The notes under the pieces are model-generated. The model saw nothing but the letters and a program-made list of their open reading frames with translations. It was not told where the DNA came from and ran no database searches. The position numbers and the translations under genes are program-made. Below are positions 27,242 to 36,252 of a stretch of DNA of 64,000 bases, piece by piece. The DNA is from Bacteroidales bacterium UBA1180 (GTDB lineage: Bacteria; Bacteroidota; Bacteroidia; Bacteroidales; Paludibacteraceae), in assembly GCA_002310195.1 (NCBI GenBank), contig DBYS01000012.1, forward strand, positions 143,156-207,155, in the 5' to 3' direction. How positions within the stretch are numbered: the stretch's first letter is position 1; every line of letters starts with the position of its first letter.

Positions 27242-27273
27242 CAAAAGTACAAAATGTTTGCGAATTTTGCAAA
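27242..27273 (-). promoter_or_regulatory. Promoter of rpsU
   Basis: Minus strand: TTTG, 20 bp, TACTTTTG, an exact consensus match. It occupies the space between the ftsE stop (27296) and rpsU. Confidence 0.85.
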
Positions 27274-27295
27274 TGTTCGGGCAAAAAATCGGCGA

Positions 27296-27961
27296 TTATT
27301 CTTCCGTTATCTTGCCGTCTGCGAAGTAGAGTTTACGTCCGGGGTACTGTTCGGGCCAGATGATATTGTGCGTGGACATGATGATCGTGATGCCTGCTTT
27401 CGATATGCTGTACAGCAGATCCATGATCTCCTTGCCCGTCTCGTGGTCGAGGTTTCCCGTCGGCTCGTCCGCCAGAATCAGTGACGGCATGTTCAGCAGT
27501 GCACGTGCTATGACCACACGCTGCTGCTCGCCTCCTGACAGCTGGTAAGGCATCTTATATGCCTTGTTAGCCATGCCGACCTGGTCGAGCACATCCATCA
27601 CGTGCGACTTCATGGCGTTCTTGTCCCGCCACCCCGTAGCACGCAGCACAAACAGCAGGTTCTCTTCCACGTTGCGGTCGGTCAAGAGCTGGAAGTCTTG
27701 GAACACTACGCCGAGCTTGCGCCTCAGGTACGGCACTTGTTTGCGTTTGAGCTTCGACAGATCGTAGTCAAGGATCTGCGCCTCGCCGGAGGCTATCGGC
27801 AGTTCGCCGTACATCGTTTTCATCAGTGAAGATTTGCCTGAGCCGACACGACCTAACAGATAGATGAACTCTCCTTCGCCTACCTCCAGATTGATGTCTT
27901 TCAGCACGATCTGCTCCGACTGATGGACGCTGACGTTATTGTAACGGATGATTGCACTCAT
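27296..27961 (-). CDS. ftsE: Cell division ATP-binding protein FtsE
   Basis: 221 residues, typical for FtsE. Walker A GRVGSGKSS (37-45), ABC signature LSGGEQQR, Walker B LILADEPTGNLD and the switch His in STHN are intact. FtsE works with the membrane protein FtsX to activate peptidoglycan hydrolases at the septum. No ftsX is seen beside it in the window. It is the last gene of the directon that starts at pdxJ; its ATG shares one base with the TAA of the DUF349 gene (TAATG). Confidence 0.92.
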   Translation of the reverse strand: MSAIIRYNNVSVHQSEQIVLKDINLEVGEGEFIYLLGRVGSGKSSLMKTMYGELPIASGEAQILDYDLSKLKRKQVPYLRRKLGVVFQDFQLLTDRNVEENLLFVLRATGWRDKNAMKSHVMDVLDQVGMANKAYKMPYQLSGGEQQRVVIARALLNMPSLILADEPTGNLDHETGKEIMDLLYSISKAGITIIMSTHNIIWPEQYPGRKLYFADGKITEE

Positions 27962-29427
27962 TATTCCATCTCATTGATTTTGTTCTCTATATCTTCGGCC
28001 TGTTTCTTCAGGTCGTCAATCTTCTTCTGCAGACTGTTAACCAATGCGTTGCCGCTCTTCGAAGTGAAGAACATGATATTGTTCTCAGCCGTGCGGATCT
28101 CGGCTTGCAGAGCCTCGTACATACGGATCAGACGGTTGCGGTCGGTCATATTCTCCAGACCTTTGTGCCACTTCTCTGCTGCTTTCTCGCGGCGCTGCTT
28201 GAACGCTGCACGCTCCTGCTTCGTAGCTTCGCGTTTGGCCTCGAAGAACGTGTCGCACGCTGCTGAGAACTGCTTCCAGATATCGTCGGAGTACTTGCGT
28301 GCCACCGGACCGACTTTCTTCCACTTCTCCTGCAGATCAACGAACGCCTGCGTAGCCTCCTGCCACTCCTGGCTGGATTTGAGCTCCTCGGCCTTGGCCA
28401 GCAGTTCGCGCTTGAGCTTCAGGTTCTCGGCGAACATGTCGCGCGTGGATTTGTAGAACCCTGCTTTGGCCTTGTAGAACTGCTCACAGAGCGCACGGTA
28501 CTCGTCGTAGATCGACTGATTGAACTTCTTCGGTGCAAAACCGATAGTACGCCACTCCTGCTGGATAGCCTGAACGGTCTCGGCTGCATCTTCCCATGCC
28601 TTGTTCGATTTGAGCTTCGTGAGATCGATGGCTTTCAGGCGGTCGATTAATGTCTGCTTCTTGCTGAGGTTATCCTCTTCACGCTGATGCAGCGCGTCGA
28701 AGTAAGCCTGGTGTTTCTTGTTGATCACCGTGGATGCGGCTTTGAAACGCTCCCACAGTGCCTCACGCTGGTCGCGCGCTACCGGACCGATCTCCGACCA
28801 CTCGTTGTGCAGCTGCTGCAATTGGCGGTTGGCTTCCACGATATTGTTGTTCGCCTGCAGCGCCTCGGCTTTCTCGCACAGGGCGGTCTTGAGTTCCAGG
28901 TTACGTTTGAAGTCAAGGTCACGCAGCTCGATATTGATCTTCACCAAGTCGTAGAACTGCTCCTGATAGAGGTTGTACTGCCGCCAGAGCTCCTGCACTT
29001 TCGGTGCGGGCACCGGACCGATGGTTTTCCACTCGGCCTGCAGGTCGCGCATCTTCTTCAGGTCAGCCATCACATCGGCTGTCTCGGGATTGGCGAGCTC
29101 CTTCATCTGTGCAACGATGTTCTCCTTGCGCAGCAGGTTCTGCTCTTGCTCGGCTGTCTGCTTCTTCAGCAGTTCGTCGCGACGGACCTTGTAGTCATTG
29201 AGCAGTTGACGGAACATCTGCTCTGTCTCGTCGGCCACGGCCTCAAAGGTCTCACCGGCATCTTCGGCAGCTTTGCGCAGTGCCTCTTGCTCCTGATGAA
29301 CAATGCGGTAGAAGTGGTTCTTCAGTTCGGCTACTTGCTCTTTGATTGCGGTTACGTCTCCCTCACTGAGTAAGGCTTGCAGTTGCTCTACGATTGATTG
29401 TTTTTCGTTTTCCATATTATTTTGCAT
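27961..29427 (-). CDS. DUF349 domain-containing coiled-coil protein
   Basis: 488 residues, no signal peptide, highly charged and helical. Four DUF349 repeats can be followed, each with a W(K/R/S)xxG(P/F)xxxxxxxx(L/I)W/Y core: LQAEWKTIGPVP, LHNEWSEIGPVA, IQQEWRTIGFAP and LQEKWKKVGPVA. The last 35 residues are coiled coil. Bacteroidetes genomes commonly carry such a protein; its function is unknown. The start overlaps the 3' end of rny by 11 bases and the stop overlaps ftsE by one base, so the genes are tightly coupled. Confidence 0.88.
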   Translation of the reverse strand: MQNNMENEKQSIVEQLQALLSEGDVTAIKEQVAELKNHFYRIVHQEQEALRKAAEDAGETFEAVADETEQMFRQLLNDYKVRRDELLKKQTAEQEQNLLRKENIVAQMKELANPETADVMADLKKMRDLQAEWKTIGPVPAPKVQELWRQYNLYQEQFYDLVKINIELRDLDFKRNLELKTALCEKAEALQANNNIVEANRQLQQLHNEWSEIGPVARDQREALWERFKAASTVINKKHQAYFDALHQREEDNLSKKQTLIDRLKAIDLTKLKSNKAWEDAAETVQAIQQEWRTIGFAPKKFNQSIYDEYRALCEQFYKAKAGFYKSTRDMFAENLKLKRELLAKAEELKSSQEWQEATQAFVDLQEKWKKVGPVARKYSDDIWKQFSAACDTFFEAKREATKQERAAFKQRREKAAEKWHKGLENMTDRNRLIRMYEALQAEIRTAENNIMFFTSKSGNALVNSLQKKIDDLKKQAEDIENKINEME

Positions 29428-30946
29428 AAGAAATAGCGCGAGTCTCGCGTATAACGGTTATCTTCACTTGTCCCGGGTAGGTCATCTCGTCCTGGATCTT
29501 CTTGGCGATATCGTATGAGAGCAGCTCGGTATCTTTGTCGCTGATCTTGTCGGCACCAACGATCACGCGCAGTTCGCGACCGGCTTGCAGGGCGTAGGTT
29601 TTGATCACGCCTTCATGTGCCATAGCAATGTTCTCCAGGTCTTTCAGACGTTTGATATAAGTCTCCACAATCTCGCGGCGTGCACCCGGACGGGCACCGG
29701 AGATGGCGTCGCAGGCTTGAACGATAGGAGCGATCAGTGTATCCATCTCCATCTCATCGTGGTGCGAACCGACGGCGTTGCATATCTCGGGTTTCTCGCC
29801 GTACTTCTCGCAGAGCTTCATGCCGACCTCTGCGTGCGGCAACTCGTAATCTTCGTCAGCTACCTTGCCTATATCGTGCAGCAGACCGGCACGACGTGCC
29901 GTCTTCGGGTTCAGACCAAGCTCCGAGGCCATCGTGGCACAGAGGTTGGCTGTCTCGCGCGAGTGTTGCAGCAGGTTCTGGCCGTACGACGAACGGTACT
30001 TCATCTTTCCTACCAGACGAACAAGCTCAGGATGCAAACCGTGTACACCCAGGTCGATGGTTGTGCGTTTGCCTATCTCTACGATCTCTTCTTCGATCTG
30101 CTGGGTTACTTTCGCTACCACCTCCTCGATACGTGCCGGGTGGATTCGTCCGTCCTGAACGAGCTGATGCAAACTCAGTCGGGCTATCTCGCGGCGGATG
30201 GGATCGAATGCGCTCAGGGTGATGCACTCCGGCGTATCATCTACTACGATCTCCACACCTGTGGCAGCTTCGAGGGCGCGGATGTTTCGTCCTTCGCGAC
30301 CGATGATGCGGCCTTTCACCTCGTCGTTGTCAATGTGGAAGATGCTCACTGCGTTCTCCACTGTTGCTTCGCTGGCTACACGCTGGATGGTCTTGATGAT
30401 CACCTTCTTTGCTTCCATGCCGGCGTTCAGGCGTGCTTCGTCCATCGTCTCGTTGATGAACGCCATAGCCTCGGTGCGTGCTTCGGATTTCAGACTCTCA
30501 ATGAGTTGCTTCTTTGCCTCCTCGGCCGACATGCCGGAGAGTTCTTCGAGTTGCTGTTGTGCCTGCTGGTGAAGCTTTTCGGTTTCGGCGGTCTTATATT
30601 CGATTACTTGCTGTTGTTTCTCAATCTGTTGCGTACGGTTACGCAGTTCGTTTTGCTGACGCTGCAGTTCGCCCTGGCGTTGGTTGAGCTGCTGCTCACG
30701 TTGCTGCAGACGCTGGTCGGCCTGCTGGCGTTTCTGCTCCTGCTGATGAACCATGTTCTCATGTTCGGCTTTCAGAGCAATGAACTTCTCTTTGGCCTCG
30801 ACGATCTTGTTCTTCTTGATGATCTCGGCTTCGGCGAGGGCTTTCTTGAACAGTCCGTTACGTGCAAAACGGCATACAAAGAAGCAGATGGTCACTCCCA
30901 CAAGGAATGCTGCCACTGCTATGAGTATTATCATTGTATTGGTCAT
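29417..30946 (-). CDS. rny: Ribonuclease Y
   Basis: 509 residues, normal length. N-terminal membrane anchor (residues 3-25), a long Gln/Arg-rich coiled coil (about 45-180), KH domain with IGREGRNIRALE (near 215), and HD domain with GLLHDIGKVADE and the nearby SHHDE (about 325-440). An endoribonuclease that starts mRNA decay at the inner membrane. It overlaps zapA upstream by 4 bases and the DUF349 gene downstream by 11. Confidence 0.96.
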   Translation of the reverse strand: MTNTMIILIAVAAFLVGVTICFFVCRFARNGLFKKALAEAEIIKKNKIVEAKEKFIALKAEHENMVHQQEQKRQQADQRLQQREQQLNQRQGELQRQQNELRNRTQQIEKQQQVIEYKTAETEKLHQQAQQQLEELSGMSAEEAKKQLIESLKSEARTEAMAFINETMDEARLNAGMEAKKVIIKTIQRVASEATVENAVSIFHIDNDEVKGRIIGREGRNIRALEAATGVEIVVDDTPECITLSAFDPIRREIARLSLHQLVQDGRIHPARIEEVVAKVTQQIEEEIVEIGKRTTIDLGVHGLHPELVRLVGKMKYRSSYGQNLLQHSRETANLCATMASELGLNPKTARRAGLLHDIGKVADEDYELPHAEVGMKLCEKYGEKPEICNAVGSHHDEMEMDTLIAPIVQACDAISGARPGARREIVETYIKRLKDLENIAMAHEGVIKTYALQAGRELRVIVGADKISDKDTELLSYDIAKKIQDEMTYPGQVKITVIRETRAISYAK

Positions 30947-31269
30947 AGTTGCTCTTGTGTGTTCGACGCGTCATTGGCGAGCGCGTCAAGGATTGTTTTG
31001 TTAATGGTATTGATACGATGCATAACGGGTTCTATATCGTATCGTGCGTTCTCACGCTGCAGGTTCACTGCAGCTTCCAGTGCTACATACACCCATATCT
31101 GCTCGGCAGATTTGGTTTTCATGCCCGAACTGTAGTACTGAAATCGTTGATTGAGGTGAGCAGCTGCGTCACGGTAGTACTTCTCCTCGTTCCAAGCTAC
31201 AGGAAAACGCATTGTATGGTCACCCAATTGTAAGGTGATATTGATAGTGCTTGGAGTCTGCTCACTCAT
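30943..31269 (-). CDS. zapA: Cell division protein ZapA
   Basis: 108 residues. The N-terminal globular part (INITLQLGDHTMRFPVAWNE, residues 9-28) and the C-terminal helix fit ZapA, which bundles FtsZ filaments at the septum. It follows a small coiled-coil gene by 5 bases and overlaps rny by 4 bases. Confidence 0.88.
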   Translation of the reverse strand: MSEQTPSTINITLQLGDHTMRFPVAWNEEKYYRDAAAHLNQRFQYYSSGMKTKSAEQIWVYVALEAAVNLQRENARYDIEPVMHRINTINKTILDALANDASNTQEQL

Positions 31270-31274
31270 AATCT

Positions 31275-31553
31275 TCAGTGTTTCAACGTTTCAATCGTTC
31301 GGTCAATATCGGCTATGATCGACCGGATATGATTCTTTGCTTTTTGTCGTTGAGGTGAGTCAACGGTCAGTGCGTGTGCTATCTGCAGGTTGCGTAGATC
31401 GGCCTGTGCCTGCTTTACTTGTGTGCGCAGACTGAACAGCTCCTCGTCTTGCTGCTTGATCTGCTCCTGTAGAGCGACGTTGTCACGTCTCGCCTGCTCG
31501 TAGGCTGCGACGAGACGTGATACGTTCTGCTCTATCTCCTGCAAATATTCCAC
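31275..31553 (-). CDS. Small coiled-coil protein next to zapA
   Basis: 92 residues, almost entirely helical with heptad-like spacing (VALQEQIKQQDEELFSLRTQ), no signal peptide. Its place 5 bases upstream of zapA recalls the small ZapB-like proteins that often accompany zapA. Partner function in Z-ring assembly is inferred from context and shape only. Confidence 0.75.
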   Translation of the reverse strand: MEYLQEIEQNVSRLVAAYEQARRDNVALQEQIKQQDEELFSLRTQVKQAQADLRNLQIAHALTVDSPQRQKAKNHIRSIIADIDRTIETLKH

Positions 31554-31571
31554 GTGAGTTCAGTTGTTCGG

Positions 31572-32732
31572 TTAGAAGCTGTAGCCTATACCCAGACCGA
31601 GTACGGACTTGAATTGTACGCGCTCCTTGAGGTCGCCGTTCTTGTCGGCAATCAGCACACCGGGATAGTACTTCATGTTGGTGGTAAGGCTGACATTCAG
31701 CACTTTGAGGAACTGATAACTGATAGCAACGTCCCAGTCAACATCGAAGTGACCGAACTGGCGGTTGTTGTTGGAGTACTGGAAATACTTGTCAGCATCA
31801 GCCTGTGCGTCCCATGCGCCTGCCCCATTGGCTGCGTCGTACAGCTCCTTCAGGTCAAAACCTTTGCCCTGATACGGGGTGAACAGGCCGAGCGTGGTGC
31901 TCAGCGTCAGGTTCTCATACTTGTAAGCGATAGCACCCTTGAACGACAGACCAAGTTCAGCGCGGAAGTCGCGGAACTCTTTGTCACCGGTGGCTTTGTT
32001 GTAACCGTACGTGCCGTAGCGCTGCTGCAAATCGGTGCGGAAGTCGTAGCCTGTGCCGGCACCGATAGCGGCGTCATACTCGGTGTTGACCTTTGCATTC
32101 ATCGCATTGCTTACCCAAGCCGTCGATATACGTCCGGCGATAGGGGACAGATAGATCGAGAAGTCAGCACCGTTCACACTCTTCTTCCAGTCAATACCTA
32201 CAGAGAGATCGGTGTACGACGGAGCGAGCCACTTCGATATAACCTGATCATAGCCGGCGCCGCCGTCATAAGCGCGACCGAAAGCGTACTGGCTCTGGAA
32301 ACTTCCAAGAGCGGTCAGATACCAGCTCTCCTTGAACTCCCAGCCGAACTTCGTGGCAATCTTGATATTGTCGCTGGATTTCTGCAGAGCATCGTACTGC
32401 TGGTCAATCCATGTCATGCCGAAATCGGTGTCGAAGTTCGTTTCCCACGCGATTGCGTTCTTGTGATAGAGGAGGTGGAGCTTGGCATAAGCCACGCCGT
32501 TGACGTTGTTGTTACCGCCGGCAGCCCAGTTCACCAGACCCGTGGCGGCAGCGTTCAACCCGAGGGCGCCGTCGAACTTCCAGGCTTTCTCGCCGGTGTC
32601 GATTGCCTTCAGATCACCGGCAGCGTTCTTCGCTGCTGCGGCTTGACCTTCAACAGTGGCTTTGTCCACATCCTGAGCATACAGTCCTGCACCAAACAGA
32701 ATGCATGCTATAAAGGTAAAAATCTTTTTCAT
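31572..32732 (-). CDS. DUF3078 domain-containing outer-membrane protein
   Basis: 386 residues. Signal peptide MKKIFTFIACILFGAGLYA. The body alternates aromatic strands (WAAGGNNNVNGVAYAKLHLL, AIAWETNFDTDFGMTW) and ends in ...GLGIGYSF, a terminal Phe with alternating hydrophobics typical of an outer-membrane beta-barrel targeting signal. The pattern fits DUF3078, a Bacteroidetes family of unknown function. It stands 18 bases before the small coiled-coil gene and 34 bases after the DJ-1 gene in the pdxJ directon. Confidence 0.87.
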   Translation of the reverse strand: MKKIFTFIACILFGAGLYAQDVDKATVEGQAAAAKNAAGDLKAIDTGEKAWKFDGALGLNAAATGLVNWAAGGNNNVNGVAYAKLHLLYHKNAIAWETNFDTDFGMTWIDQQYDALQKSSDNIKIATKFGWEFKESWYLTALGSFQSQYAFGRAYDGGAGYDQVISKWLAPSYTDLSVGIDWKKSVNGADFSIYLSPIAGRISTAWVSNAMNAKVNTEYDAAIGAGTGYDFRTDLQQRYGTYGYNKATGDKEFRDFRAELGLSFKGAIAYKYENLTLSTTLGLFTPYQGKGFDLKELYDAANGAGAWDAQADADKYFQYSNNNRQFGHFDVDWDVAISYQFLKVLNVSLTTNMKYYPGVLIADKNGDLKERVQFKSVLGLGIGYSF

Positions 32733-32766
32733 TGTTTGTTGTGTTTATTGTTAGTTGTTAGTTTTC

Positions 32767-33294
32767 TTAATATTGCGCTGCGTCATATACAGCATCAGCG
32801 GTCTCCGAGTCTTTGAGCTTCTCGATGATGCAGAACGCAAAATCGCTGCTCAATCCGGGACCCTTGGCGGTGATGATGTTCTTCGACTCAACTACCAGTC
32901 CGCCTATATAACTCTCGCCGAGGAACGATTCGAACCCCGGATAGCAGGTTGCCTGTTTGCCTTCGAGTATTCCCAGCCGTCCGAGAACCGACGGTGCGTA
33001 GCAGATGGCGGCGATCAGTTTGTTTTCCGCGTTGTGCTTCTTGAGCAAGTTGCACAGACCTTCGTGGTTCTCCAGATGTGCTGCTCCGCCCGGCAGAATG
33101 AGCATCTCTGCATCAGCGAAGTTGCAGTCATCAAACAGACTGTCAGCGTGAACGGTAATCTGGTGAGCACCGGTCACTTGTTTTTCGCCGCGAATGGCAA
33201 CTGTAGTCAGTTCAATGCCTGCGCGACGTAACAGATCGACCGTGGTCAGTGCCTCGATCTCCTCGAAGCCGTTGTCAAGAAAGAGATAGTTCAT
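32767..33294 (-). CDS. DJ-1/PfpI family protein
   Basis: 175 residues, normal for bacterial DJ-1 (YajL-like) proteins. The nucleophile Cys98 sits in AAICYAPSVLG and the acidic partner is in FEEIEA (Glu11/Glu12); the LPGG motif is at 67-70. Cytoplasmic, linked to protein or glyoxal-damage repair and oxidative stress. Bacteroidetes often place it after exbB-exbD-tonB, as here (gap to tonB 46 bases). Confidence 0.92.
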   Translation of the reverse strand: MNYLFLDNGFEEIEALTTVDLLRRAGIELTTVAIRGEKQVTGAHQITVHADSLFDDCNFADAEMLILPGGAAHLENHEGLCNLLKKHNAENKLIAAICYAPSVLGRLGILEGKQATCYPGFESFLGESYIGGLVVESKNIITAKGPGLSSDFAFCIIEKLKDSETADAVYDAAQY

Positions 33295-33340
33295 ACAATT
33301 GTTGTTTTGGATATATGTTAGTGTGCTATCTTCGTTTTGA

Positions 33341-34174
33341 TTAATTCAACTTAAAATGATATTTAATCGTGCCGTACTGCATCTTTCCAGTTGGGGATTC
33401 GGAAAATACCGCTTTCTTTGCTGCACTTTCAGCAAGTTGAATCAATTTAGAATCACTAGTATTGGTACCAGTTGTTGCCTTAGCTTGTAAAACATTGCCA
33501 GAAGGGTCTACAGTAATACCAACAACCACTGTTCCTTGACTATTAAAGTCTGTAGATGGAGGAGGTAATTTTTTTACACTTCGTCCATCTAAACTCCAAT
33601 CCGCACCATTTTCTGTGCCGTGTCCCACGGGATTTTGCGAGCCTTGTTGTGAACTTCCTTGTGTCGTGCCGCTTCCAGTGGCGCCGGGTTGGCTGTTTCC
33701 GAAACCGCTCATTAAGGCTTGAGCCTTGTCGCGTTTCTCCTGCTCGATGGCAGCCTGACGCGCGCGTTCTTCGGCTATCCGCTGCTGCTCGGCGCGTTGC
33801 TCAGCTTCCAGCCGTGCCTGCTCCTCGCGTTGCTTGCGGATGAGCTCTTCCTGTTCAGCGCGTTTCTTCCTCTCTTCCTCACGTTGCTTGGCCAGGGCGA
33901 GCGATTCTTCGTCGTCCTGAACCACCAGATCGTTCTCCGAAGGAGCCTGCGGCGTGGGAGGCGGAGCTTGTGTGACAGGCTCGGCAGGCATCGGTATAGC
34001 CTCAGGCTCTGAACCGCCACCGTCCTCGCTGTCACCGAAAGCTACCTCAACGCCTTCTTCCTCTGTTTCACGCGGCGCGTCAATAGCAACGTACCACATC
34101 ATCAGCAGAAGCAGCGCCATGATCAGAGCTGTCAGCAGAGCGGATTCTATTTTTGCTTTTCTATCTTTGTCCAT
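33341..34174 (-). CDS. tonB: Energy transducer TonB
   Basis: 277 residues. N-terminal membrane anchor (LLTALIMALLLLMMWYVAI, about 13-31), a Pro/Glu-rich linker, a long Glu/Arg/Gln coiled-coil segment (about 90-150), a Gly/Ser/Gln linker, and a C-terminal domain (residues about 205-277, VVVGITVDPSGNVLQAKATT... YHFKLN). Carries proton-motive energy from ExbB-ExbD to outer-membrane transporters. The start shares one base with the exbD stop (TAATG). The DNA for the last 90 or so residues (33341-33640) is clearly richer in A+T than the first two thirds. Confidence 0.88.
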   Translation of the reverse strand: MDKDRKAKIESALLTALIMALLLLMMWYVAIDAPRETEEEGVEVAFGDSEDGGGSEPEAIPMPAEPVTQAPPPTPQAPSENDLVVQDDEESLALAKQREEERKKRAEQEELIRKQREEQARLEAEQRAEQQRIAEERARQAAIEQEKRDKAQALMSGFGNSQPGATGSGTTQGSSQQGSQNPVGHGTENGADWSLDGRSVKKLPPPSTDFNSQGTVVVGITVDPSGNVLQAKATTGTNTSDSKLIQLAESAAKKAVFSESPTGKMQYGTIKYHFKLN

Positions 34175-34584
34175 TACTTCTTATTTCTGGTAGCAACCAC
34201 CAGTTTCATGTGGTGGCTATTCGCAATATCCAGTACGCGCACAACTTCTTTGTATGCGATATCTTCGTCGGCATGCAGAGCGATGTACATCGTCGAGTCC
34301 TGTTGTTGAACGGACGCGAGGTACGGCTCCAGGTCTTCCACATCGATAGCAACGGGTTTCTCTTTGCCCAGTGCCACGAAGTAGTTGCCGAGATTGTCGA
34401 TGCTGACCTTGGCCACAACCTGCTTGGTGTTCGTCTTCGCTTTGGCTTGCGGCAGATTGATCTTGATGTCGTTAGGCGACGACATAGTGCTGGCCATCAC
34501 GAAGAACAGCAGCAACAGAAAGATCAGGTCCGTCATCGACGACATCGCAAACGTGGCCTCAACTTTATTTCGTTTCTTTAACAT
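34174..34584 (-). CDS. exbD: Biopolymer transporter ExbD
   Basis: 136 residues, one membrane segment near the N-terminus (MTDLIFLLLLFFVMASTM, residues 17-34) with the conserved proton-carrying Asp in SSMTDLIF, then a periplasmic domain ending in ...RNKK. Works with ExbB and TonB. It lies 2 bases after exbB and overlaps tonB by one base. Confidence 0.93.
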   Translation of the reverse strand: MLKKRNKVEATFAMSSMTDLIFLLLLFFVMASTMSSPNDIKINLPQAKAKTNTKQVVAKVSIDNLGNYFVALGKEKPVAIDVEDLEPYLASVQQQDSTMYIALHADEDIAYKEVVRVLDIANSHHMKLVVATRNKK

Positions 34585-34586
34585 AG

Positions 34587-35276
34587 TTATGCAGGCTCAT
34601 TGAGTAAATCCATAAATGCCAATGTGCGGCCTTCCAACTGACGCACCACGCGGTCGATTCTCGAAACCAGGAAGTTGTACATGAACATCGCGATGATACC
34701 TACAATCAGACCGCCGATGGTCGTTACCATAGCCTGATACATACCTTCGCTCAGTGCGGACATCTCAATCACACCGCTGGCGTTCTGTGCCATGTTGTAG
34801 AACGTCTGAACCATACCGAGTACCGTGCCGAGGAAACCGAGCATCGGAGCACCGGCTGCGATCGTCGCCATGATCACCAGACCTTTTTCCAGGATCGAGA
34901 TCTCAAGGTTGCCGACGTTCTCGATGGCTACCTGCACGTCCTGCATCGGACGACCGATACGGCTGATACCTTTCTCGATCATTCGTGCCGAAGGCGTAGC
35001 AGCCTGCTTGCAGAGGTTCAGAGCGGAATCGATCTTGCCGTCGTGGATATAATCCTTGATGCGGTCCATGAACGAGTTGTCCTCTTTCGTGGCTTTGTGG
35101 AGCACGATCAGACGCTCGATGAAGATGTAGATTGCCCATGCCAGTAGCACGGCCAGGATCACCATGATCCAGCCGCCATATTGCGCCATGGTAAGCAGGT
35201 TGATAGATTCTTGTACGGGCTCTTCAGCCGGGAGCATGGGCTCCACCAGAGCCGTTGTGTCAATTTGTAGTAACAT
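34587..35276 (-). CDS. exbB: MotA/TolQ/ExbB proton channel family protein
   Basis: 229 residues with three membrane segments: about 32-52 (GGWIMVILAVLLAWAIYIFI), about 130-150, and about 180-205 (TTIGGLIVGIIAMFMYNFLV). The GAPMLGFLGTVLGMVQTF signature of ExbB/TolQ is near residue 140. Forms the proton channel of the TonB energising complex. First of exbB-exbD-tonB, 24 bases after pdxJ. Confidence 0.93.
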   Translation of the reverse strand: MLLQIDTTALVEPMLPAEEPVQESINLLTMAQYGGWIMVILAVLLAWAIYIFIERLIVLHKATKEDNSFMDRIKDYIHDGKIDSALNLCKQAATPSARMIEKGISRIGRPMQDVQVAIENVGNLEISILEKGLVIMATIAAGAPMLGFLGTVLGMVQTFYNMAQNASGVIEMSALSEGMYQAMVTTIGGLIVGIIAMFMYNFLVSRIDRVVRQLEGRTLAFMDLLNEPA

Positions 35277-35300
35277 ATTTGTGTTTGTTTTAGTTTATTC

Positions 35301-36017
35301 TTATTGTTTGCAGCAGGCAAGATACCGCCTGATTGTCTCTTCTATTCCCCAGTACAGCGCATCGGCTATCAGCTGGTGACCGATGCTCACCTCATCTATC
35401 CACGGGAAGGCTTTCAGCAGGGCAGGGAGGTTCTGTGTACTTAGGTCATGACCGGCATTCAGTCCTAATCCTACCTCTCGCGCTTTCTCCGCTGCCGGAC
35501 GATACATTTCAATCGCAGCCTCGGGGTTCTCCGCAAATAGTTCGGCATACGGACCGGTATACAGCTCCACGCGGTCAGCCCCTGTGGCTTTTGCGCCTTC
35601 CACCATCTCGGGGATGGGATTGACGAAGATCGACACGCGTATACCCGCTTCGTGGAACCGTTTAGTCACTTCCGTCAGGAACGCCTGGTAACGTATCGTA
35701 TCCCAGCCGTGGTTCGAGGTCAGCTGTTCATGACCGTCCGGCACAAGCGTTACCTGCGCGGGACGAACCTCGCACACCATCTCTATGAACGCCGGTTCGG
35801 GATTACCCTCGATGTTCAGCTCGGTGGTCACGCAGCCTTTCAGCGCATACACATCGCTGCGACGTATATGCCGCTCGTCCGGACGTGGATGAACGGTGAT
35901 GCCTTGCGCACCGAACCGCTCGCAATCCTTTGCGAACTGCTCCACATCGGGGACGTTTCCTCCGCGTGCGTTTCGCAACGTGGCTATCTTGTTGATGTTG
36001 ACGCTCAGTCGGGTCAT
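35301..36017 (-). CDS. pdxJ: Pyridoxine 5'-phosphate synthase
   Basis: 238 residues from the ATG at 36017 (MTRLSVNINKIATLRNARGG). The open frame runs 126 bases further upstream, but that extension crosses the promoter and is not translated. Condenses 1-deoxyxylulose 5-phosphate with 3-amino-2-oxopropyl phosphate to give pyridoxine 5'-phosphate. Family signatures: VNINKIATLRNARGG, GITVHPRPDERHIRRSDVY, NIEGNP, and GLNAGHDL near the end. First gene of the pdxJ to ftsE directon; pdxJ before exbBD-tonB is a common Bacteroidetes order. Confidence 0.95.
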   Translation of the reverse strand: MTRLSVNINKIATLRNARGGNVPDVEQFAKDCERFGAQGITVHPRPDERHIRRSDVYALKGCVTTELNIEGNPEPAFIEMVCEVRPAQVTLVPDGHEQLTSNHGWDTIRYQAFLTEVTKRFHEAGIRVSIFVNPIPEMVEGAKATGADRVELYTGPYAELFAENPEAAIEMYRPAAEKAREVGLGLNAGHDLSTQNLPALLKAFPWIDEVSIGHQLIADALYWGIEETIRRYLACCKQ

Positions 36018-36100
36018 TATTATCTGTATGTTCTCTTTTGGTTGGCTTTTTTTGCGTCCATTGCATGCGCGCGTAAAGCGTATGCACACAAAACCGGCTA

Positions 36101-36132
36101 CAAAGTTACGAAAAAAAAATGAATTATGCAAA
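36101..36132 (-). promoter_or_regulatory. Promoter of the pdxJ-exbBD-tonB ... ftsE directon
   Basis: Minus strand: TTTG, 20 bp, TAACTTTG. Exact consensus, 83 bases before the pdxJ ATG. I find no other consensus promoter or clear terminator until ftsE ends at 27296, so up to 11 genes may depend on it in part. Confidence 0.82.
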
Positions 36133-36182
36133 TATTTCGTCATTTTTTATCAAAAAATGCATTATTTTTGATTGCTGAGCAC

Positions 36183-36215
36183 AAAAAAGCATCAGCGACT
36201 CCTGCCGCTGATGCC
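36183..36215 (-). terminator. Terminator of the leucine-rich-repeat gene
   Basis: The 9-bp stem GCATCAGCG (36189-36197) / CGCTGATGC (36206-36214), read on the minus strand, ends in TTTTTT. It lies 38 bases beyond the stop at 36253. Confidence 0.88.
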
Positions 36216-36252
36216 ACTTTATCTGTTGTTAGCGGATTGTATCCGCGCCCTG

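Noticed and set aside
29585..31135. 516-codon + strand frame opposite rny
   Set aside because: Shadow of the RNase Y gene; rny is complete with KH and HD motifs.
31554..32816. 420-codon + strand frame opposite the DUF3078 gene
   Set aside because: The minus-strand product has a signal peptide, a family match and a barrel-type C-terminus; the + frame has none of these.
35301..36143. pdxJ start at 36143
   Set aside because: The 42 extra residues are not part of the family and the region holds the consensus promoter at 36101-36132, so the start is at 36017.
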